The position numbers were made by a program, and so were the translations under genes. Positions 6,517 through 14,373 of a stretch of 64,000 bases of DNA are shown here, piece after piece (the stretch's first letter is position 1; every line of letters starts with the position of its first letter). Under the pieces are notes generated by a model. The model was not told where the DNA came from and ran no database searches. It was given only the letters and a program-made list of their open reading frames with translations. This DNA comes from Antiquaquibacter oligotrophicus. GTDB taxonomy: Bacteria; Actinomycetota; Actinomycetes; Actinomycetales; Microbacteriaceae. Where the stretch lies: assembly GCF_020535405.1 (NCBI RefSeq), contig NZ_CP085036.1, forward strand, positions 2,480,001 through 2,544,000. Direction: 5' to 3'.

Positions 6517-8051
6517 TGCGGGTCGGACGCACCCACTCGATCGCGCTGCTCGGCCTCACCGGTGTAGCCGTCGAGATCGAGGCCGACATTTCCAGCGCCC
6601 TGCCGAGCTTCACCCTCATCGGTTTACCGGATGCCGCACTCTCGCAGTCCAAGGAGCGAGTTCGCGCCGCCATCGGCAACTCCGGGTGCGACTTCCCGTC
6701 GCAGAAGATCACCGTCAACCTCTCACCCGCGGCTCTCCCCAAGCAGGGCTCGGCCTTCGACCTGGCCATCGCGATCGCGATCCTCACCGCGACAGGTGAG
6801 GTACCCGCTGAATCCCTTGTCGGGGTTGTGCATGTTGGTGAGCTGAGCCTCGACGGTCGCCTCAGGCCGGTCAACGGCATTCTGCCGTCCGTGGTCGCCG
6901 CTCAGCGGGCCGGTTTCACGGTGGCAGTCGTCCCCACGGCCAACGTCGACGAGGCGAGCCTCGTGCCGGGCATCCGGGTCGTCGGTGTGGCATCGCTCCG
7001 TGAGGCCGCGATCTGGCACGGTGCTGACGTCGAGTCGACTCCCGTCGAGGCGATCCCCAGAATCACGATGGAGAGCGCGCCAGAACCGTCGGGCGACCTC
7101 GCCGACGTCATCGGCAATGTCGACGCCGTGGAGGCCATGCTCGTCGCGGCGGCGGGCGGCCACCACGTCTTTCTCCTGGGCCCACCGGGAGCTGGCAAAA
7201 CGATGCTCGCGGCCCGACTCCCGGGGCTTCTCCCCGACCTCGAGGCCGAGGCGGCACTCGACGTCGGCTCCGTTCGTTCGCTCGCCGGGTTACCCGTCGG
7301 CGAGCAGTTGAGCTTGCGTCCACCCTTCGAAGCTCCGCACCACACGGCGTCGGCAGCGGCGCTCGTGGGTGGCGGCAGTGCGGTGATCCGTCCGGGTGCT
7401 GCGGCGCGGGCATCCGGGGGCGTCCTGTTTCTTGATGAGGCTCCCGAGTTCAAGCCGAGTGTGCTGGATGCCCTGCGTCAGCCACTCGAGTCGGGGGTTA
7501 TCACGATCCACCGCGCCAGCGCAGTGGCCAGTTACCCTGGCCGATTCCAACTCGTGCTCGCTGCCAACCCATGCCCGTGTGGGCAATACGGTGCGCCAGA
7601 CTCCGAGTGCACGTGCCCGCCGCAAGCACGCCGTCGCTATGTCGGACGGCTTTCGGGGCCCCTGCTCGATCGGATCGACATCCAGTTCAGAGTCGCGCGG
7701 ATCACCGCAGCCCACCTCGCTGCCGCGGCCGACCAGCCGCGCATGACGACAGCGGACGCGCGAGCACGTGTAGCCGTCGCGCGATCGCGTGCCGCAGATC
7801 GACTCCAGGGCACCCCATGGCGTCTCAACGGCCAGGTTCCCGGCACCTGGTTGCGGTCGACAGGCATGCGCCTGCCGCAATCCGTGACCGCGAGTCTCGA
7901 TCGCGCGCTGGAGCGCGGCGGCCTCACGATGCGGGGTTACGACCGCGTACTGCGTCTCGCGTGGAGCGTCGCCGACCTCGACGGCGCGGAACGACCGGAC
8001 GCCAGCCATGTCGGGCAGGCGCTGTATTTGAGGAGGGCAATCGCCACATGA
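6516..8051 (+). CDS. yifB: YifB/ComM-family Mg-chelatase-like AAA+ ATPase
   Basis: 511 residues from the ATG at 6516. The N-terminal domain is the ChlI/Lon-like fold (MRVGRTHSIALLGLTGVAVE), Walker A GPPGAGKTML is near residue 222, Walker B lies in GGVLFLDEAPEF, and the typical YifB stretch NPCPCGQYG plus the C-terminal region with RGYDRVLRLAWSVADLDG follow. ComM acts as a hexameric branch-migration helicase during homologous recombination of transforming DNA in other bacteria. It overlaps yraN by 1 nt and dprA by 4 nt (ATGA), which indicates coupled translation in a DNA-processing operon. An upstream in-frame start at 6405 would overlap yraN heavily and was rejected. Confidence 0.94.
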   Translation: MRVGRTHSIALLGLTGVAVEIEADISSALPSFTLIGLPDAALSQSKERVRAAIGNSGCDFPSQKITVNLSPAALPKQGSAFDLAIAIAILTATGEVPAESLVGVVHVGELSLDGRLRPVNGILPSVVAAQRAGFTVAVVPTANVDEASLVPGIRVVGVASLREAAIWHGADVESTPVEAIPRITMESAPEPSGDLADVIGNVDAVEAMLVAAAGGHHVFLLGPPGAGKTMLAARLPGLLPDLEAEAALDVGSVRSLAGLPVGEQLSLRPPFEAPHHTASAAALVGGGSAVIRPGAAARASGGVLFLDEAPEFKPSVLDALRQPLESGVITIHRASAVASYPGRFQLVLAANPCPCGQYGAPDSECTCPPQARRRYVGRLSGPLLDRIDIQFRVARITAAHLAAAADQPRMTTADARARVAVARSRAADRLQGTPWRLNGQVPGTWLRSTGMRLPQSVTASLDRALERGGLTMRGYDRVLRLAWSVADLDGAERPDASHVGQALYLRRAIAT

Positions 8052-9274
8052 CCATGTTCGGGCTCAAAGAAGCCGAAGTGTCAGAGCTGATCCGGGCCGT
8101 GACCGATGAGCGCATGCACGGCGCCCTCGATCGAGACGCCATCGAGGAGCGCTTCGCGCGATCCGTGTGGTCCGGAATCACCGAACCGGGTGATCGAGTT
8201 GCCGGAACTCTCATCGGTGCAATCGGTGCGACGGCCGCCCTCACCGAGTTGCTCGGCGGCTTGACCGGCGACGCGGTGACGCGGTCGCTGGAAGGGTCGG
8301 TTACACGCAAGGACCTCGCGCTCGCCCGGGACCGTTGGGCACCGCGACTGGCATCCGCGACCGCGCTGACCTCCCTGCGGCAGGCCGTTCGACTCGGCGT
8401 TCGATTGACGGTGCCCGGCGACCCTGAGTGGATTCCCGGCGTCGATGACCTCGCAAGCCACGCCCCAACCGTGCTCTGGATGCGCGGTCGATGCGAACTT
8501 CTCGCAGGTCTCAGTAAGTCCGTTGCCATGGTGGGAGCACGCGCTGCGACCGGATACGGCGAGCACGTGACCATGGAATCCAGCGCGGGGCTCGTCGATC
8601 GGGGTTTCGCGATCGTCTCCGGTGCGGCCTATGGAATCGACGGCATGGCGCATCGAGCAGCACTCGCGAGCAACGGAGTTACCGTCGCGTTCCTCGCAGG
8701 TGGCGTCGATCGCTTTTACCCCTCCGGGCACGATGCCCTTCTCACACGTATCGTCGAATCGGGCTGCGTCATCTCCGAGCTGCCCTGCGGTGCCCAACCC
8801 TCCAAGTGGCGTTTCCTTCAGCGCAACAGGCTTATCGCGGCAGCCAGTCGCGCAACCGTTGTGCTCGAGGCCGGGTGGAGGTCTGGATCACTCAACACCG
8901 CCCATCACGCGGCAGCCCTCGGCAGGCCGCTGGGCGCAGTGCCCGGTCCGGTCACGAGCGCGGCATCCGCTGGCTGTCATCGACTCATCCGCGAAGATTT
9001 GGCCACCCTGGTCACGACTGCGCATGAGATGGCGGAGCTCGCCGGGGACTGGGAGACGGATGACGCAGTCGACGGCGCGGCGCCCGAAGACCCCCGGCGC
9101 GTCCGAGTCCTCGACGCCATCAGCACACGCGCTGCACGCCAGCCCACAGACATCGCGGCCCGCTCCGGCCTGTCTTTACTCGACGTGATGTCGGCGCTCG
9201 GCGCCCTCGACCTCGAAGGAATCGCGCGAGAGACCCCGCGCGGCTGGGTGCGACGGGTCCTCCGTGACACCTGA
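8048..9274 (+). CDS. dprA: DNA-processing protein DprA
   Basis: 408 residues from the ATG at 8048, which overlaps the yifB stop. The central Rossmann fold of the DprA/Smf family is clear: VGARAATGYGEHVT near residue 163, FAIVSGAAYGIDGMAHRAAL, TVAFLAGGVDRFYPSGHDAL, RNRLIAAASRATVVLEAG and GRPLGAVPGPVTSAASAG. A C-terminal winged-helix-like domain follows. DprA loads RecA on incoming single-stranded DNA during transformation; in actinobacteria without known competence it is retained with yraN and yifB. The much longer frame that begins at 7571 is an overlap artefact inside yifB. Confidence 0.95.
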   Translation: MTMFGLKEAEVSELIRAVTDERMHGALDRDAIEERFARSVWSGITEPGDRVAGTLIGAIGATAALTELLGGLTGDAVTRSLEGSVTRKDLALARDRWAPRLASATALTSLRQAVRLGVRLTVPGDPEWIPGVDDLASHAPTVLWMRGRCELLAGLSKSVAMVGARAATGYGEHVTMESSAGLVDRGFAIVSGAAYGIDGMAHRAALASNGVTVAFLAGGVDRFYPSGHDALLTRIVESGCVISELPCGAQPSKWRFLQRNRLIAAASRATVVLEAGWRSGSLNTAHHAAALGRPLGAVPGPVTSAASAGCHRLIREDLATLVTTAHEMAELAGDWETDDAVDGAAPEDPRRVRVLDAISTRAARQPTDIAARSGLSLLDVMSALGALDLEGIARETPRGWVRRVLRDT

Positions 9275-9427
9275 ATCGGCGAACGCACTCGCACCCCCAA
9301 AACGAGGCCGAATCAGAATGAACCCTGGGCACCGCTCAGCAACCGCTGGAGGATGGAGAAGCCGTTGCAGGAATCCGGGGGAAGGCGAAGCCGGTTTCTG
9401 CACACTCCGACCAAAGGGGGCAGGACC
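9275..9427 (+). other. Leader/spacer upstream of the amidohydrolase gene
   Basis: 153 bp with several short GC-rich complementary stretches (for example around 9340-9400) but no consensus riboswitch that I recognise and no convincing terminator. It ends with the purine-rich AAAGGGGG ribosome-binding site at 9413-9420. Confidence 0.35.
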
Positions 9428-11137
9428 GTGACCGAGAAGATTCTCACAGCCGGAGCCATCATCACCATGGTCGAGACGTCACCGCGCGTGACGGCGATCG
9501 CCATCAAGGATGACCGGATCGTCGCCGTTGGATCGCTCGCCGAGTGCCGAGCAGCGCTGCCCGGGGCGGAGCACATCGACACCGGTGCTGCGGTACTCAT
9601 GCCCGGGTTCATCGAACCGCACGGGCATCCGCTCTTGGGGGGCGTCGTCACGCAGAGTCCGGCCCACTCGATAGCACCGTGGGATGCCCCGACCTGGGAC
9701 GACGTGCTGGCCGTGTTCCAGAGCGCCGCCGACACCACCACGCCGGGCATCCCGCTCGTCTTCAACGGCTTCGACGCCCTACTCCACGGCAGACCGGCCC
9801 CCTTCGCCGACGAACTCGACGACATCTTCGGCGACCGGGTTGTCGTCATCTTCAACAACTCGGGCCACGCCGCCTACTTCACCACCGCCCTCATGAAGCT
9901 CAGGGGCTGGGATGCGACGCCACCCGAGAACCCCGTCGGGGGCACGTTCGGGCGGCGGGCCAACGGTGCTCTCGACGGCACGGCCTACGAGGTGCCGGCC
10001 ACCACCGAGGTGATCGCGCCCGTCCTCCAGCAACTCGGCGGAAACGTGCTCGCGAGCGCTGCCGAGTACTACGCGCTCATGGCCCGCGCGGGCATCACCT
10101 CGACCTCGGATATGACGTTTTCCCTCGACCTTCAGAGTGGATACGAGGCGCTTGCCGCACTGCCCTCCTGCCCGCTGCGCCTGAGTATGTGGCAAGTCTC
10201 CTCGATCGAGGGATTCGCCGAACCGGTGAGCTTCGTCGCGGATGACGCGCTCATCCACAAGGCGGGAGTGAAACTCTGGACCGACGGCTCACCCTGGATC
10301 GGCAACATCGCCGTCTCCTTCCCGTACCTCGATACGGACGCGACGAAGCGCGCGGGAATCGACCCGGCCACCGCCGGCAGGTCGATGAACTACGGCCGGC
10401 CCGAAGTCGACGCCGTGCTCGATGCCTGCGCGTCTCGAGGGTGGCAGATGGCCTTCCACGCCAACGGTGACGATGCGATCGATTTCGCGCTCGACGCCTA
10501 CGAGCGCGCGCTCGCCGAACACGGTCTGCTCGGCACCGACCACCGGTGGCGGCTCGAACACGTGGGGGCTGGGCGGCGAGACCAGTTCGAGCGAGCGGCG
10601 AGCCTCGGCGTGCACGTCTCCATGGCGCCGTTCCAGTTCTACTACTGGGGTGACCTTCTCGACGGCGAGATGTTCGACAGTGAGCACGGCGCGCGCTGGC
10701 AGGCGTTCCAGGATGCCGTCAGCTCGGGCACGTGCGTAAGCCTCCACAACGACGGGTCCGTGTCGCCCCCCACGCCGATCCTCAACGTGCAGACCGCGGT
10801 GACTCGAGCAACGAGCAGCGGGAAGATTCACGCGCCCGAGCAGGCGATAACCCTGGATCAGGCGCTCCGGGCCCACACGATCGACGCCGCGCGCAGCCTC
10901 CACCGTGACAGCCTGGTGGGCTCGATCGCGCCAGGTAAACTCGCCGATCTCGTCGAACTCACCGCCGACCCGTACGAGGTCGAGCCGACACAGCTCAACG
11001 ACAAGATCAAAGTTCTCGGCACCTGGCTCGGCGGTGCACGTATTACTCTCGACGACTTCGTGGGTGCCGCCACAGGTCACGATCCGGCCCAGCATGCGCA
11101 CCTCGCCGGTCACGCTCGACGCCAGCACTGTTGCTGA
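9428..11137 (+). CDS. Amidohydrolase family 3 protein (YtcJ-like)
   Basis: 569 residues from a GTG preceded by AAAGGGGG. N-terminal composite beta domain (ILTAGAIITMV, with the family's DRIVAVG), the metal-binding HxH in FIEPHGHP near residue 65, downstream FHANGDDAID and LEHVG histidine motifs, HNDGSVSPPTPI for the catalytic-acid strand, and the C-terminal GSIAPGKLADLV that is diagnostic of the amidohydrolase superfamily. Family-3 members hydrolyse N-acyl or formyl amide bonds or related substrates; the substrate here is unknown. It stands alone between dprA and a leaderless phosphodiesterase gene. In-frame sequence upstream to 9353 lacks a start signal and was not included. Confidence 0.87.
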   Translation: MTEKILTAGAIITMVETSPRVTAIAIKDDRIVAVGSLAECRAALPGAEHIDTGAAVLMPGFIEPHGHPLLGGVVTQSPAHSIAPWDAPTWDDVLAVFQSAADTTTPGIPLVFNGFDALLHGRPAPFADELDDIFGDRVVVIFNNSGHAAYFTTALMKLRGWDATPPENPVGGTFGRRANGALDGTAYEVPATTEVIAPVLQQLGGNVLASAAEYYALMARAGITSTSDMTFSLDLQSGYEALAALPSCPLRLSMWQVSSIEGFAEPVSFVADDALIHKAGVKLWTDGSPWIGNIAVSFPYLDTDATKRAGIDPATAGRSMNYGRPEVDAVLDACASRGWQMAFHANGDDAIDFALDAYERALAEHGLLGTDHRWRLEHVGAGRRDQFERAASLGVHVSMAPFQFYYWGDLLDGEMFDSEHGARWQAFQDAVSSGTCVSLHNDGSVSPPTPILNVQTAVTRATSSGKIHAPEQAITLDQALRAHTIDAARSLHRDSLVGSIAPGKLADLVELTADPYEVEPTQLNDKIKVLGTWLGGARITLDDFVGAATGHDPAQHAHLAGHARRQHCC

Positions 11138-11157
11138 CGCCAGACAGTGCCCCGGCC

Positions 11158-11163
11158 TAGGCT
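11158..11163 (+). promoter_or_regulatory. -10 box of the phosphodiesterase gene, leaderless
   Basis: TAGGCT followed by exactly 6 nt (11164-11169) and the GTG at 11170; no ribosome-binding site. Confidence 0.6.
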
Positions 11164-11169
11164 GGCCGT

Positions 11170-12087
11170 GTGATCCAACTCGGGCAGTACCCAGCACCAA
11201 CACACGTCATCGCCCACATCAGCGACACCCACCTGCTCGCGGGCGCCCGACCGCTCTACGGTGCCGTCGACGTCATCGAGCACCTCGAACGAGCGCTCGC
11301 GCAGCTCGAACGCTCCATCGCCCAGCCGCAGGCGCTCGTCTTCACCGGGGACCTCGCCGATCTCGGTGAGCCAGACGCCTACGAACGACTCAAAGCCATC
11401 GTCGAACCCGCCGCCGAGCGGATGAACGCCCAGCTCATCTGGGTGATGGGCAACCACGACGAGCGACCCGAGTACTCCCGCATCCTCTTCGGACAAGAAT
11501 CCGACGCCCCACAGGATCGTGTCTACGACCTGAACGGGCTCAGGGTCATCTCATTCGACACCACCGTGCCCGGCTACCACCACGGAGAAGTCACCGACGA
11601 CCAGCTCGACTGGCTCGCCGACGTGCTCTCCTCACCGGCCCCGCACGGCACCATCATCGCCGTTCACCACCCGCCGATTCCAACCCCCATGCTGGAGGCG
11701 ATGGGGATGCTCGAACTGCAGCGACAGGACCGCCTCGCCGACATCATCCGCGGCACAGACGTGCGCGCCATCCTCGGGGGGCACCTGCACTACTCCACCC
11801 ACTCCACGTTCGCGGGCGTTCCCGTGTCGGTGGCCTCCGCCACGTGCTACACGCTCGACCTCAGCGCCGAGGACCGCATCCTCTCCGGCGTCGACTTCGG
11901 CCAGTCGATCAACCTCGTTCACGTCTACGAGCAACAGATCGTGCACTCCATCGTCCCCGTCGGCGACACGAGTGAAGTCAGCGGTGTACCCGCGGCCGGC
12001 TGGGAGCAGATTGCCGCCATGACACCCGAGCAGCGGATGGAGACCTTCTCGCGCAGGGACTCCGCGTTCAACCGCGGCGACGGCTGA
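11170..12087 (+). CDS. Class III (metallophosphoesterase) cyclic-nucleotide-type phosphodiesterase
   Basis: 305 residues with the full calcineurin-like metal-binding set: HISDTHL near residue 18, FTGDLAD near 60, GNHDE near 97, HHPPIP near 165 and GGHLHYSTHS near 197. The spacing and the GHLHYSTHSTFAGVPV region resemble Rv0805/CpdA-type enzymes that hydrolyse 3',5'-cAMP or 2',3'-cyclic nucleotides in the cytoplasm. True substrate is not determined. The gene is leaderless (TAGGCT-N6-GTG). Its last 20 bp overlap the 3' end of the convergent SDR gene, so the two mRNAs are complementary at their ends. Confidence 0.85.
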   Translation: MIQLGQYPAPTHVIAHISDTHLLAGARPLYGAVDVIEHLERALAQLERSIAQPQALVFTGDLADLGEPDAYERLKAIVEPAAERMNAQLIWVMGNHDERPEYSRILFGQESDAPQDRVYDLNGLRVISFDTTVPGYHHGEVTDDQLDWLADVLSSPAPHGTIIAVHHPPIPTPMLEAMGMLELQRQDRLADIIRGTDVRAILGGHLHYSTHSTFAGVPVSVASATCYTLDLSAEDRILSGVDFGQSINLVHVYEQQIVHSIVPVGDTSEVSGVPAAGWEQIAAMTPEQRMETFSRRDSAFNRGDG

Positions 12088-12859
12088 ACCCCCATCGCTC
12101 GCGTCGCGCGACCCACGAGATCACACCCAGCGGCAGCGCCGAGGCGATACGCGCGATCACCGCGTAGCGCGCGGAAGGGATCGACATCGCGCGGCCACGG
12201 TCGGAGTCGCGCAACGCCTGCCGCACAACAGGCTCCACATTCAGCCACAGCCACTCGGGTGCCATACTCGAACGCTCGAGCCCGACTCGTGCGTGGAACT
12301 CGGTGCGCACGTACCCCGGTGCGAGGGCGGTAACGGTAACTCCGGCGGGCCTGTAGAACGCGTTCGCCCAGCGCGAGAACGTGTGCAGCCAGGCCTTCGC
12401 CGCCGAGTAGGAGCCCAGTGGTGCGAACGCTGCGACGGATGTCACGTTCACGATGCGTCCGCGCCCGCGCGCGACCATCGAGCGCAGTGCAGCGTGGTTG
12501 ATGCGCAGGGGTGCCGTCGCCAGCACCTCCAGCAATCGCACCTCGTCCTCGACGGGTGACAGGTCGAAGTCGGTGTGCAAGCCGAAGCCGGCGTTATTGA
12601 CAACGACCTCGATCGGGCGCGTCTCGTCGTCGACCCTGCCCACGACCCGCGCGACACCAGCAGGCTCGGAGAGATCGGCCGCGAGTACCTCGACGCCGAC
12701 GCCGCGGCCACGGAGGGCATCCGCCATCCTCTCCAGTCGCTGCTCATCCCGGGCGACAAGTACAAGGTCGTGACCTCGGGCTGCGAGCTGGACGGCGAAC
12801 TCTGCACCGATTCCTGCGGTGGCGCCGGTGATGAGAGCGGTTCCGAGCGAAACAACCAT
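12068..12859 (-). CDS. Short-chain dehydrogenase/reductase
   Basis: 263 residues, classical SDR. The cofactor motif TGATAGIG is at residues 11-18, NNAGFG is near residue 90, the catalytic Ser is in VNVTSVAAFAPLGS and the YSAAK Tyr/Lys pair follows at normal spacing. Arg after the first strand (VLVARDEQRLER) favours NADP(H). The C-terminal part is basic and hydrophobic, as in SDRs that act on lipophilic substrates. The substrate is unknown. ATG is 6 nt after a TAGCGT box (leaderless). Convergent and overlapping by 20 bp with the phosphodiesterase gene. Confidence 0.88.
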   Translation of the reverse strand: MVVSLGTALITGATAGIGAEFAVQLAARGHDLVLVARDEQRLERMADALRGRGVGVEVLAADLSEPAGVARVVGRVDDETRPIEVVVNNAGFGLHTDFDLSPVEDEVRLLEVLATAPLRINHAALRSMVARGRGRIVNVTSVAAFAPLGSYSAAKAWLHTFSRWANAFYRPAGVTVTALAPGYVRTEFHARVGLERSSMAPEWLWLNVEPVVRQALRDSDRGRAMSIPSARYAVIARIASALPLGVISWVARRERWGFSRRRG

Positions 12860-12865
12860 GTATCG

Positions 12866-12871
12866 ACGCTA
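12866..12871 (-). promoter_or_regulatory. -10 box of the SDR gene, leaderless
   Basis: TAGCGT on the minus strand followed by 6 nt (12865-12860) and the ATG at 12859. Confidence 0.55.
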
Positions 12872-12926
12872 GCAACACGCCCTCGCGACCAGACCCTCAC
12901 CTGCGCCGGTGCCGCACCATAGACAC

Positions 12927-13835
12927 GTGGAGCTCACCGACGCCGTCGAACGTTATGCCGTGTACCTCACGGCCGAGCGCGGCTTCAGCGCGAACACGGT
13001 GCGCTCGTACCGTTCCGATCTCGACCTCCTCGTTGCCTTCGCCGACGAGCGGGCCGCGACAACTGTCGACGACCTCGATCTCGAGCTCCTCCGCGAGTGG
13101 CTGTGGGTGTGCTCGCAGTCGGGGCTCTCGAAGGCCACCCTCGCCCGGCGCTCGGCCTCCGTGCGCGGACTCACCGCGTGGCTCGCGCGAACTCAGCAGG
13201 CGCCGACGGATGCCGCGACCAGACTCAAGGCACCCAAGGGTGACCACCGCCTCCCTCGTGTGCTCTCGCGCGAGCAGATGGCGGACATCCTGCACCGCGT
13301 CGCCGTGCGCGCCGAGAGCGGCGATCCCATTGACGTGCGCAACGCCGCGATCATCGAGCTGCTCTATGCCTCCGCACTCCGCGTCAGCGAGCTCACGGGG
13401 CTCGACCTCGGAGACGTCGACCTGTCCCGACTGAACGTCCGAGTTCTGGGTAAGGGGTCCAAGGAGCGGGTGGTGCCGTTCGGTGTGCCAGCGCGCGATG
13501 CCCTCCGGCGTTATCTCGACGAGGCGCGGCCCGTGCTGACCACAACGGCGGTTGGGTCATCCGCGGTATTTGTTGGCGCTCGCGGTTCACGTGTGGCCAG
13601 TCGCACCGTCTACGACCTCGTCTCCGGTCTGCTGTCGACGGTGCCGGGGGAGGGGCCGTCCGGTCCGCACACCCTGCGGCACACGGCGGCGACCCATCTC
13701 CTCGACGGCGGCGCTGATTTGCGCTCGGTGCAGGAGATGCTCGGGCACGCGAGCCTCGGTACGACCCAGCTCTACACCCACGTGAGCACGGCGCGACTCA
13801 AAGAGGCGTACGCTCTGGCCCACCCGCGGTCGTAG
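12927..13835 (+). CDS. xerC: Tyrosine recombinase XerC
   Basis: 302 residues from the GTG at 12927, the usual Xer length. N-terminal SAM-like domain, then the catalytic set: Arg in SALRVSELTG (about residue 151), Lys in GKGSKERVVPFG (about 178), His-x-x-Arg in HTLRHTAATHLL (about 247-250), His in LGHASLGTTQ and the nucleophile Tyr in QLYTHVS (about 282). Context (dprA upstream, M23 peptidase and rpsB downstream) fits XerC rather than XerD, but the sequence alone does not separate the two. It resolves chromosome dimers at dif with its partner. GTG 12927 is preferred over GTG 12909 because it lies 6 nt after a CACCAT box, in line with the leaderless spacing used elsewhere. Confidence 0.92.
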   Translation: MELTDAVERYAVYLTAERGFSANTVRSYRSDLDLLVAFADERAATTVDDLDLELLREWLWVCSQSGLSKATLARRSASVRGLTAWLARTQQAPTDAATRLKAPKGDHRLPRVLSREQMADILHRVAVRAESGDPIDVRNAAIIELLYASALRVSELTGLDLGDVDLSRLNVRVLGKGSKERVVPFGVPARDALRRYLDEARPVLTTTAVGSSAVFVGARGSRVASRTVYDLVSGLLSTVPGEGPSGPHTLRHTAATHLLDGGADLRSVQEMLGHASLGTTQLYTHVSTARLKEAYALAHPRS

Positions 13836-14304
13836 GGCTTTCGGGCAGGTGCTCGCGGTAGACCTCGAGCACGCGTGTCAGGTAGGCGGAGATCACGTTC
13901 TGCTCTGTCGCATCGAACTCGTCGAGCACCCCGTCGATGCCCATGATCATGGGCATGAGTGTGCCCATGGCTTTGCGGACGGATCCCGGCTCGGGAACGA
14001 TGACAACCGCGCGCCGGTCGGTGGGGTGCTGTGTCCGCGAGGCGTGCCCGACGGCAACGAGCCGGTCGACGACCGTGGTGGTGGCTGCGGTCGAGATTCC
14101 GAGCCGCTTCGAGAGCTCGGTCGGGCTGAGCGGGCCATCCATGATGAGGTGCTGCATGGCCTGGAGGTCCGTCGGATTAACGGTGAGTTCTCGTCCGACG
14201 TGCGCTTCGAACTCGTCGCTGAGGGTCAGCAGATCCCGAAGCATCGCGGTGGGTGGCCGGGCCGGAATGCGCTCGCGCGACCCGGACTCCGGCTGAGTTG
14301 TCAT
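13798..14304 (-). CDS. MarR-family transcriptional regulator
   Basis: 168 residues with a central winged helix: LQAMQHLIMDGPLSPTELSK, then RLGISTAATTTVVDRLVAVG and the wing with QHPTDRRAVVI, which holds the conserved Asp-Arg-Arg. It is divergent from an MMPL exporter with a 69-bp spacer and is probably its local repressor. The ATG is 6 nt after TAGGAT on the minus strand (leaderless). The 3' end overlaps the end of xerC by 38 bp in convergent orientation. Confidence 0.9.
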   Translation of the reverse strand: MTTQPESGSRERIPARPPTAMLRDLLTLSDEFEAHVGRELTVNPTDLQAMQHLIMDGPLSPTELSKRLGISTAATTTVVDRLVAVGHASRTQHPTDRRAVVIVPEPGSVRKAMGTLMPMIMGIDGVLDEFDATEQNVISAYLTRVLEVYREHLPESPTTAGGPERTPL

Positions 14305-14373
14305 ACCGCGATCCTATCGCTATGTTGTTCGAGCGACTAGTAATTAGATGATCGAAATAAACCGGAGAACAGC
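14305..14373. promoter_or_regulatory. Divergent MarR/MMPL control region
   Basis: 69 bp containing TAGGAT (minus strand, 14316-14311) for the MarR gene and an AT-rich core around 14335-14360 with CTAGTAATTAG, a near-palindrome flanked by TTCGA and TCGAA half-sites, which is a plausible MarR operator. CGGAGAA just before 14374 serves as ribosome-binding site of the exporter gene. Confidence 0.45.

Noticed and set aside
7571..8047. N-terminal extension of DprA by 159 residues
   Set aside because: The extension overlaps yifB in another frame and lacks DprA similarity; ATG 8048 overlaps the yifB stop as expected for coupling.
9275..9427. Possible riboswitch upstream of the amidohydrolase gene
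   Set aside because: Some stems can be drawn, but no conserved riboswitch core was recognised and no terminator or sequestered ribosome-binding site is evident.
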